55,741 nt of DNA from Frankiaceae bacterium. GTDB lineage: Bacteria; Actinomycetota; Actinomycetes; JADGOV01. Below, in pieces: positions 49,156-55,741 of this stretch (position 1 is its first letter; each line of letters opens with the position of its first letter). The stretch spans positions 1 to 55,741 of the forward strand of contig JADGOV010000007.1 of the NCBI GenBank assembly GCA_017882785.1, written 5' to 3'. Under the pieces are notes generated by a model that was given only the letters and a program-made list of their open reading frames with translations, ran no database searches and was not told the DNA's origin. A program made the translations under genes and the position numbers.

Positions 49156-50007
49156 CTAGATCTTGGTGACCTGGTTGAACGCGAGCTCGACCGGTGTCTC
49201 CCGGCCGAAGATGGTCACGAGGACCTTCAGCTTCTGCGAGTCCGCGTTGATCTCACTGATGGACGCCGGCAGAGTGGCGAACGGGCCGTCCATCACCGTG
49301 ACGGATTCACCAACCGTGAAGTCGACGACCTTCGGGGCCTCCTTCGCCCGGCGCTCGGCCGGCGCGTCCTCCGCGAGGATCTTGGCCACCTCGTCCACCG
49401 ACAGCGGGGACGGTCGACTGGTCGCCCCGACGAAGCCAGTGACCCCGGGAGTGTTGCGCACTGTCGACCAGGACTCGTCGGTGAGGTCCATCCGGACCAG
49501 CAGGTAGCCGGGAAACACCTTCTGCTGGACAACCTGGCGCTTGCCGTTCTTGATCTGCGTCTCCGGGCGGGTAGGGACCTCGATCTGGTAGATGAAGTCC
49601 TCCATGTTGAGCGAGGTGATGCGACTCTCGAGATTGGTCTTGACCTTGTTCTCATAGCCCGCGTAGGAGTGCACGACATACCATTCGCCCGGCCGGAGCA
49701 CGAGGTCGCGGCGTAGCTCGGCGACGGGGTCGGCCACCGCCTGCTCGTCCACCGCCTGCTCGTCTCCCGCGTCGTCTTCCGCGTCGTCTTCCGCGCTTGC
49801 CTCGACGTCGCCCGGCAGCTCGGCAGGGGCCGGCTCGTCGCCGTCGCCGAGCCCGACCTCCTCCGGTCCCGCCGCGGCGGTACCCGCCACGCTGGCAGGC
49901 GCCGAACCACCATGGGCGGCCGCCACCGCCTCAGCCTGCTCGGTGGCCGGAGCTCCAGTGAACGGACCGGCGGGCGCCGGCAGGTCGGGACGGGGTGAAT
50001 CTGACAC
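49156..50007 (-). CDS. nusG: Transcription termination/antitermination protein NusG
   Basis: [39 protein letters not shown]...[31 protein letters not shown]; acidic N-terminal extension. Confidence 0.96.
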   Translation of the reverse strand: MSDSPRPDLPAPAGPFTGAPATEQAEAVAAAHGGSAPASVAGTAAAGPEEVGLGDGDEPAPAELPGDVEASAEDDAEDDAGDEQAVDEQAVADPVAELRRDLVLRPGEWYVVHSYAGYENKVKTNLESRITSLNMEDFIYQIEVPTRPETQIKNGKRQVVQQKVFPGYLLVRMDLTDESWSTVRNTPGVTGFVGATSRPSPLSVDEVAKILAEDAPAERRAKEAPKVVDFTVGESVTVMDGPFATLPASISEINADSQKLKVLVTIFGRETPVELAFNQVTKI

Positions 50008-50050
50008 GAAACGGAATTCCTCAAACAGTAGGATCGGGCGAGCGTTCAGC

Positions 50051-50359
50051 CTATCCGAAAACCTGCAGAACGCCCTTGGCGAAGACGACGTCGAAGATCG
50101 TCACGATGATCACCATGACCGTGACGAAGACGAGCGCCACGATCGTATAGGTGATCAGCTCTTTCCGGTTGGGCCAGATGACCTTGCGCAGCTCGGCGAC
50201 GACCTGCCGGTAAAACAGCGCCGCGGCCCGGAAGCGCCCGAGCAGCCAGCCGAAGAATCCGGGCCCGCGCCGTCCCCGACTTCCGCGACCGCCAGTTGCC
50301 GGCTGCGCCTCTGGCTGCGGCTCGGTCGTGGCGACGCCGCCACCACGGGTGTCGGTCAC
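50051..50359 (-). CDS. secE: Protein translocase subunit SecE
   Basis: [61 protein letters not shown]. Confidence 0.93.
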   Translation of the reverse strand: MTDTRGGGVATTEPQPEAQPATGGRGSRGRRGPGFFGWLLGRFRAAALFYRQVVAELRKVIWPNRKELITYTIVALVFVTVMVIIVTIFDVVFAKGVLQVFG

Positions 50360-50396
50360 GCGTCCCCGTTCCGGTCGTTTGACGATGTCGGGTGGC

Positions 50397-50470
50397 AGGG
50401 CAGGAGGGACTCGAACCCCCAACCACCGGTTTTGGAGACCGGGACTCTGACCAATTGAGCTACTGCCCTA
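50397..50470 (-). tRNA. tRNA-Trp (CCA)
   Basis: AGGGCAG TA GCTC...CCGGT CTCCAAA ACCGG...GGTTCGAGTCC...CTGCCCT G; anticodon CCA. Confidence 0.96.
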
Positions 50471-50481
50471 TCGAGGGGCAA

Positions 50482-50511
50482 GTGTACGCGGCGGGCCCTT
50501 CGCGGGTCGAC
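50482..50511 (-). promoter_or_regulatory. Candidate promoter for tRNA-Trp-secE-nusG: TCGACC-N18-TACACT
   Basis: -35 50506-50511, -10 50482-50487 (minus strand), just upstream of the tRNA 5' end. Confidence 0.65.
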
Positions 50512-50598
50512 CGCTCACGTCGACCGCTCACCGCGGCAGCGACGCGCCGGCGCGCCCGCGGTTGGACGGACTGTCGCCGGGTGCGGGAGCATTGGGGC

Positions 50599-51798
50599 AT
50601 GGCTCGTATCTCCGCCCGGGTTGGTGGCATCGCCGAATCGGCCACACTGGCCGTCGACGCCAAGGCACGAGCGCTCAAGGCGGCCGGTCGGGACGTCATC
50701 GGCTTCGGTGCCGGGGAGCCCGACTTCCCCACGCCACCGGCCATCGTGGCGGCGGCGGAACGCGCGTGCGCCGAGCCGAAGATGCACCACTACACCCCGA
50801 CGGCGGGGCTACCGGAGCTACGGGCGGCCGTGGCCGCCGCGACGCTGCGCAACTCCGGACTTCGCCTCGAGCCGTCTCAGGTGCTCGTCACCAACGGGGG
50901 GAAGCAGGCGGTCTATGAAGCGTTCGCCACGTTGCTCGACCCCGGCGACGAAGTGCTGCTGCCCGCGCCGTACTGGACGACCTACCCGGAGGCCATCCGC
51001 CTGGCCGGCGGAGTGCCGGTGCCGGTCGTGGCCGATGCGTCCACCGGCTACCTGGTGAGCACCGAGCAGCTCGAAGCGGCCCGCACCGAGCGCACGAAGG
51101 CCCTGCTGTACTGCTCGCCGTCCAACCCGACCGGCGCCGTCTACCCACCGGATCAGGCCGAGGCCCTGGCTCGATGGGCGGTGTCCGCCGGCGTCTGGGT
51201 GGTCAGCGACGAGATCTATGAGCACCTCGTGTACGACGGAGCGAGCGCCCCGTCGCTGCCGGTCCTGGTGCCGGAGCTGGCCGATACCTGCCTCATCGTC
51301 AACGGCGTCGCCAAGACCTACGCGATGACCGGGTGGCGAGTGGGCTGGCTCCTCGGGCCCGCCGACGCGATCGCGGCAGCCACGAACATGCAGTCGCACC
51401 TGTGCTCGAACGTGGCGAACGTGTCCCAGGTGGCGGCGTTGGCGGCCATTTCCGGCGACCTCAGCGCGGCGGCCGAGATGCGGGCAGCCTTCGACCGGCG
51501 CCGGCGGACGATGACCCGGATGCTGGCCGAGATACCCGGGGTGAGCTGTCCGGAGCCGAAGGGCGCCTTCTACTGCTATCCCTCCGTGCGGGGCCTGCTC
51601 GACCGTCCGCTCCGTGGGCACCTTCCGGCAAGCTCTCTGGAACTCGCCGAGATCGCACTGGAGGAGGTTGACGTCGCGGTCGTGCCGGGCGAGGCCTTTG
51701 GCACACCTGGCTACTTCCGGTTGTCCTACGCCCTCGGCGACGACGACCTCATCGAGGGTGTGTCGCGGCTGGCGAAGCTGTTCGGCGAGGCCGGGTAG
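50599..51798 (+). CDS. aspC: Pyridoxal phosphate-dependent aminotransferase (AspC family)
   Basis: [78 protein letters not shown] lysine. Confidence 0.93.
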   Translation: MARISARVGGIAESATLAVDAKARALKAAGRDVIGFGAGEPDFPTPPAIVAAAERACAEPKMHHYTPTAGLPELRAAVAAATLRNSGLRLEPSQVLVTNGGKQAVYEAFATLLDPGDEVLLPAPYWTTYPEAIRLAGGVPVPVVADASTGYLVSTEQLEAARTERTKALLYCSPSNPTGAVYPPDQAEALARWAVSAGVWVVSDEIYEHLVYDGASAPSLPVLVPELADTCLIVNGVAKTYAMTGWRVGWLLGPADAIAAATNMQSHLCSNVANVSQVAALAAISGDLSAAAEMRAAFDRRRRTMTRMLAEIPGVSCPEPKGAFYCYPSVRGLLDRPLRGHLPASSLELAEIALEEVDVAVVPGEAFGTPGYFRLSYALGDDDLIEGVSRLAKLFGEAG

Positions 51799-52079
51799 TC
51801 CCCGGCAGGGCCCCGGCGTGGCGCAGGACGTCCTGTCATGAGCACCGTGTCCTGCGCCGGCGCCAGGACTGTGACCTCGGTGACCGCGGCTTCACTGGCC
51901 ACGAACTCGGCCACTGTCTGGCCCGGCTGCCCTGTCACCCAACCGCGGCCGCGGACCCAGGCCAGCCGCGGGAGGCCGCTGCCCAACCCGGCGCTCTGAC
52001 TCGTGGCGCCCAGTCGATCCGTCCCGGCCGGTGGCAGGGTCAGGAGGAGGTTCAGGAGGAAGGTCAGCGATGCCGTCAC
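51726..52079 (-). CDS. Hypothetical small protein, possibly coupled to upstream glycosyltransferase-like gene (doubtful)
   Basis: 117-aa ORF; GTG start overlaps upstream stop (GTGA); overlaps 3' end of aspC by about 70 nt on the opposite strand; no family recognised. Confidence 0.3.
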   Translation of the reverse strand: MTASLTFLLNLLLTLPPAGTDRLGATSQSAGLGSGLPRLAWVRGRGWVTGQPGQTVAEFVASEAAVTEVTVLAPAQDTVLMTGRPAPRRGPAGDYPASPNSFASRDTPSMRSSSPRA

Positions 52080-53095
52080 CGGCCGGCTGGATGGCGAGGC
52101 GCGGGCGAGTGGGAGGTGGATGGTGGATGGTGGGGGGCGAGCAGATCTGTCCGGTGCCGGAAGCGCCGGAGGAATCTGTCGTAGTTCCTCTTCGACTCCC
52201 GGTCCCGGTAGGCCGGATCCGAGTCGTGGTAGCCGCGATGGCGGCCCTGCCGGATGGGCAATGTGCCGGCCGGCACGACGAGGCGACCACCGGTCGACTC
52301 GCGCAGGGCGAAGGAGAACTCCATGTCGGCGTTGCGGTAGAACCTGGCTTTCGGGTCCGGGCCGCCCGCCTCCAACGCGGCCTGCCGACGCATGGCGAAC
52401 AGGTAGCCGAGGAGGGCGTCGACCTCACCCGGACCAGCCGGGTGGAAGGACCGCCAGTCGTCATCGAGGTCGACGTCGACCCCGCGCCACCCGGCGGCGA
52501 CCACGCCGGGATCGGCGAACGCGTCGAGGATGGGGCTCAGCCCGTCCCCCTCGAGCAGGGTGGAGGTCTCCAGCCAGACGTGGATCTCGGCGACGTCGAG
52601 CCGCAGGGCCGCGGTCCGGGCCGCCGCCCAGCCGGTCGCCGCTTGGACGTGCCACTCCTGCACCCGGTCGGGGGCGGCGAGCGCCAATTCGTGCAGCGCG
52701 TCGCCGGCACCGTCGACGTTACCCAGATCGAGGCCGAGGAGGAGCACCTCCGGCGGCGTGTAGGCGAGCAGCGCGTGGACGCACGTCCGCAGGTCTGCCG
52801 GCCAGCCATCGACGAGCAGCGCCACAGTGACCCGATGGTCTGAGGCCACAGCGCTGCGGTCGGGCAGGTCGGCCACCGACTGCAGGACGGCGTACGGCGG
52901 CTTGGGGCGCAGTGTCCAACCCTGCGCCGTGTCTGCGACCTGCCAACCGGCGCCGTCGATGGCCGCGCGGAGGGCGTCGGCGGTGCCGAAGTCGCGTGCC
53001 GTACGGGCCGCTTCCCGCTGCTCGGCCCAGACCAGCACGTCGCCGGGCACCTCGCGGGGCACAGCGTCGGGCGGGTCCGTCCGGGAGGCGGTCAC
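52076..53095 (-). CDS. GT2-like glycosyltransferase with N-terminal CysRS-C-terminal-like module
   Basis: N-terminus VLVWAEQREAARTARDFGTADALRAAIDGAGWQVADTAQGWTLRP resembles the CysS C-terminal helix; remainder VTVALLVDGWPADLRTCVHALLAYTPPEVLLLGLDLGN...FYRNADMEFSFALRE is GT-A-like. Confidence 0.6.
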   Translation of the reverse strand: MTASRTDPPDAVPREVPGDVLVWAEQREAARTARDFGTADALRAAIDGAGWQVADTAQGWTLRPKPPYAVLQSVADLPDRSAVASDHRVTVALLVDGWPADLRTCVHALLAYTPPEVLLLGLDLGNVDGAGDALHELALAAPDRVQEWHVQAATGWAAARTAALRLDVAEIHVWLETSTLLEGDGLSPILDAFADPGVVAAGWRGVDVDLDDDWRSFHPAGPGEVDALLGYLFAMRRQAALEAGGPDPKARFYRNADMEFSFALRESTGGRLVVPAGTLPIRQGRHRGYHDSDPAYRDRESKRNYDRFLRRFRHRTDLLAPHHPPSTSHSPAPRHPAGR

Positions 53096-53105
53096 GATCC
53101 TGGCG

Positions 53106-53534
53106 TCATGCCAGCTGCACTACGGCCCGCGCCTGGGTCAGCACCTTGGTCTCCGGACCGCGAGCGGCGAGTTCGACCCGCACCCGGCGTCCCTCCAACT
53201 TCTCGGTCACCACGCCGCTCACCTCCAGATTGGCGCCGACGTCGTCGTCGGGCACGACAAGCATGGTAGAGAACCGGACGCCGTAGTCCACGACCGCGCC
53301 CGGGTCGCCGGCCCAGTCGGTGACGAACCGGCCGACCAAGGCCATGACGAACATCCCGTGGGCGATGACGTCGGGCAGCCCGACAGCCTGGGCCTTCCGC
53401 TGGTTCCAGTGGATGACGTTGAAGTCACCCGACGCGCCGCAGTAGCGGATGAGGTCCAACCGTTGAACCGGGAAGGTCCGCGCCGGCATCTCGGTGCCCA
53501 CCGCAACGTCGTCGTAGCTGACGGTGGCGGTCAC
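53106..53534 (-). CDS. MaoC-type dehydratase (HadB-like)
   Basis: DLIRYCGASGDFNVIHWNQRKAQAVGLPDVIAHGMFVMALVGRFVTDW hot-dog hydratase motif. Confidence 0.88.
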   Translation of the reverse strand: MTATVSYDDVAVGTEMPARTFPVQRLDLIRYCGASGDFNVIHWNQRKAQAVGLPDVIAHGMFVMALVGRFVTDWAGDPGAVVDYGVRFSTMLVVPDDDVGANLEVSGVVTEKLEGRRVRVELAARGPETKVLTQARAVVQLA

Positions 53535-53980
53535 CGGTCCCCGCCCCGCACGACCAGCGTCGACACCGCGGAGCACACCGGTTCCCCCGCCGTCGTCGCG
53601 ACATCCACCCGGGTGCGGAGCACCTCGTTGCGACCGGCGGAGGTGATGTCCGCGATCGTCAGGGTGCCGACGAGATGGTCGCCGGCCCGGATCGGCCGGG
53701 TGTGGCTGAACTGCTGCTGGCCATGCACCGCACGGGTGTAGTCCACGCCGAGATCGGGATCGAACACGGCCTGCCAGGCGACCTTCATGGTCACCACGAT
53801 GACAAAGGTGGGTGGCGCCACCACGTCGGGATGTCCCAACGCGCGCGCGATGGCGGCGTCGCGATACACCGGGTTAGGGTCCCCGATCGCCTCGGCGAAC
53901 TCGCGAATCTTCTCCCGACTCACCGCGTAGGGCGCGCTGGGCGGGTAGCTGCGGCCGATGAAGGCGCGGTTGATCGTCAT
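53531..53980 (-). CDS. MaoC N-terminal-domain dehydratase (FAS1-like/HadA-like)
   Basis: FIGRSYPPSAPYAVSREKIREFAEAIGDPNPVYRDAAIARALGHPDVVAPPTFVIVV. Confidence 0.88.
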   Translation of the reverse strand: MTINRAFIGRSYPPSAPYAVSREKIREFAEAIGDPNPVYRDAAIARALGHPDVVAPPTFVIVVTMKVAWQAVFDPDLGVDYTRAVHGQQQFSHTRPIRAGDHLVGTLTIADITSAGRNEVLRTRVDVATTAGEPVCSAVSTLVVRGGDR

Positions 53981-54011
53981 GGGCCGAGACCGCTGGCGTC
54001 GGTGGCCGCCG

Positions 54012-54179
54012 CTACCGGGTCTCGCGGTGCGCGGTGTGCGTGCGGCAGTTCGGGCAGAACTTCTTCATCTCGAGCCGGTCAGGATCGTTGCGCCGGTTCT
54101 TCTTCGTGATGTAGTTGCGGTGCTTGCAGTCCTGGCAGGCCAGTGTGATCTTCGGACGGACGTCGGTGGCCTTCGCCAT
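54012..54179 (-). CDS. rpmG: 50S ribosomal protein L33 (zinc form)
   Basis: [55 protein letters not shown]. Confidence 0.96.
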   Translation of the reverse strand: MAKATDVRPKITLACQDCKHRNYITKKNRRNDPDRLEMKKFCPNCRTHTAHRETR

Positions 54180-54230
54180 GATGGACTCTCCTGCTTCGGG
54201 GTGGAACTTCCTGTACGCGACGGAAACGGG

Positions 54231-54304
54231 TAGCGGAGGCCGGACTTGAACCGGCGACACAGCGATTATGAGCCGCTTGCTCTGCCTGACTGAGCTACTC
54301 CGCC
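54231..54304 (-). tRNA. tRNA-Met (CAT)
   Basis: GGCGGAG TA GCTC...AGCGG CTCATAA TCGCT...CCGGTTCAAGTCCGG CTCCGCT A. Confidence 0.93.
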
Positions 54305-54352
54305 GAAGCCGGTCGCCACCGGCACCAACACGAGGATACCGGGACGCGCAAG

Positions 54353-54425
54353 AGCCCCCTTACGGAATCGAACCGTAGACCTTCTCCTTACCATGGAGAC
54401 GCTCTGCCGACTGAGCTAAGGGGGC
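54353..54425 (-). tRNA. tRNA-Thr (GGT)
   Basis: GCCCCCT TA GCTC...TCTCC ATGGTAA GGAGA...ACGGTTCGATTCCGT AGGGGGC T. Confidence 0.95.
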
Positions 54426-54531
54426 CGCGGCCGCGACTTTGCCGCGGACCGAAATCGGCGCTCAGGTTACACGACCGGCGGCGCCATCCCGTCGTGCCGG
54501 CCGCGCCGGGGATGGCGTGCTCAGCGGCACC

Positions 54532-54616
54532 TGGTGGCAGGTGTTGGGTTCGAACCAACGTAGGCTGAGCCGACGGTTTTACAGACCGTTCCCTTTGGCC
54601 ACTCGGGCAACCTGCC
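54532..54616 (-). tRNA. tRNA-Tyr (GTA), class II with variable arm and encoded CCA
   Basis: GGCAGGT TG CCC...ACGGT CTGTAAA ACCGT...GTTGGTTCGAACCCAAC ACCTGCC A CCA. Confidence 0.95.
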
Positions 54617-54732
54617 ATGCGGTACCGAGGATAACCGAAGACCGCCGGCTGCTCGTGTGGGTGACGGGCCGAGCCGGTGGTCTGCTGGCCGCAGGACCCG
54701 GCACCCCGACTCCAACACGTAACGAGGTAGCA

Positions 54733-55224
54733 GTGGCGGATCCATCGTTCGATGTCGTGAGCAAGGTGGATCGCCAGGAGGTGGACAACGCGCTCAACCA
54801 GGCGGCGAAGGAGGTGTCCCAGCGCTTCGACTTCAAGGGGGTCGGGGCCTCCATCGCCTGGTCGGGAGACGAGGTCGAGATCCGGGCGAACAGCGATGAA
54901 CGGGTTCGGGCCGTCCTCGACGTCTTTCGGGAGCGACTGATCAAGCGCAGCGTCTCCCTCAAGGCACTGGACCACGGTGACGCCCAGCCGGCGTCCGGCG
55001 GGACGTCGCGGCTCTCGGTCCGCATCCGTCAGGGGATCGCCGACGACAAGGCCAAGGCGATCGCCAAGAAGATCCGGGCCGAGGGCCCGAAGGGGATACA
55101 GACCCAGATCCAGGGCGACCAGCTGCGGGTCAGTGGCAAGAAGCGCGATGACCTCCAGGCGGTCATCGCTCTTCTCAAGGCGGCCGACTTCGACGTGCCG
55201 CTGCAGTACGTCAACTACCGGTAG
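54733..55224 (+). CDS. YajQ family (UPF0234) nucleotide-binding protein
   Basis: [41 protein letters not shown]...[26 protein letters not shown] start. Confidence 0.93.
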   Translation: MADPSFDVVSKVDRQEVDNALNQAAKEVSQRFDFKGVGASIAWSGDEVEIRANSDERVRAVLDVFRERLIKRSVSLKALDHGDAQPASGGTSRLSVRIRQGIADDKAKAIAKKIRAEGPKGIQTQIQGDQLRVSGKKRDDLQAVIALLKAADFDVPLQYVNYR

Positions 55225-55237
55225 CGACCACCGGAGC

Positions 55238-55741
55238 TCAGCCGGTCCGACTGCCGGCCGTGCCAGCCATCGCCTCGAGCCGACGGATGCGGTCGGCCAT
55301 CGGCGGATGGGTGGCGAAGAGGCTGGCCATGCCCTGGCCACGGAACGGGTTGGCGATCATCAGGTGGCTGGTGGTCACCAGGCGCTGGTCCTGGGGCAGC
55401 GGCCTGGCGGCGGTACCGGTCTCGAGCCTGCCCAGGGCGCTGGCCAGCGCCAGCGGGTCGTTGGTCAGCGTCGCGCCGTCGGCGTCGGCCTGGTACTCCC
55501 GGGAACGGGAGATCGCCAGTTGGATCAGACCCGCGGCGACCGGGCCGAGGACCATCAGCAGGAGCGACCCGACCCAGTTCCCGCCCTCGTCGTCGTCGCC
55601 GCCAACCGGCAGGAACCAGGCGATCTGAGCCAGGAAGGTGATCACGCTGGCCAGCGCCCCGGCCACCGAGGAGGTGAGGATGTCCCGGTTGTAGACGTGG
55701 GAGAGTTCGTGCCCGAGGACGGCCCGCATCTCTCGTTCATC
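55238..55741 (-). CDS. htpX: M48 zinc metalloprotease HtpX, C-terminal part (cut by window edge)
   Basis: [43 protein letters not shown]...[26 protein letters not shown]...[17 protein letters not shown]. Confidence 0.93.
   Translation of the reverse strand, partial: DEREMRAVLGHELSHVYNRDILTSSVAGALASVITFLAQIAWFLPVGGDDDEGGNWVGSLLLMVLGPVAAGLIQLAISRSREYQADADGATLTNDPLALASALGRLETGTAARPLPQDQRLVTTSHLMIANPFRGQGMASLFATHPPMADRIRRLEAMAGTAGSRTG

Overview
The window is a high-GC actinobacterial core-chromosome segment. Gene content and family-level resemblance suggest Frankiales/Acidothermales-like, but the taxonomy is not proven. Almost everything is on the minus strand. It carries tsaB(partial)-tsaE-UDG-hydrolase-alr-nnrD-glmS, a small accessory stretch (DUF389 protein, secreted lytic transglycosylase, EamA transporter, decayed GNAT acetyltransferase, DUF1801), glmM-rpsI-rplM, an ABC-F ATPase, and then one long translation/transcription supercluster: truA-rplQ-rpoA-rpsDKM-rpmJ-infA-DUF1707-map-adk-secY, the spc/S10 operons, tuf-fusA-rpsG-rpsL, rpoC-rpoB, rplL-rplJ, rplA-rplK, nusG-secE, tRNA-Trp. 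It ends with aspC, a glycosyltransferase carrying a CysRS-like tail, two MaoC-type dehydratases, rpmG, three more tRNAs, a YajQ-family protein and a partial htpX. I found no CRISPR, prophage, transposase or defence island, and no convincing new multi-gene system. The most interesting signals are: (i) repeated 11-18 bp tandem duplications at gene 3' ends and in ribosomal-protein tails; (ii) a complex 22-bp inverted / 31-bp direct intergenic repeat next to rplM; (iii) truA with only a CTG start overlapping the rplQ stop; (iv) an internally deleted AAC(3)-I-like acetyltransferase gene; (v) a set of near-identical TTGACC/TCGACC-N17/18-TANNNT promoters at the translation operons; (vi) a glycosyltransferase fused to a CysRS-C-terminal-like module.
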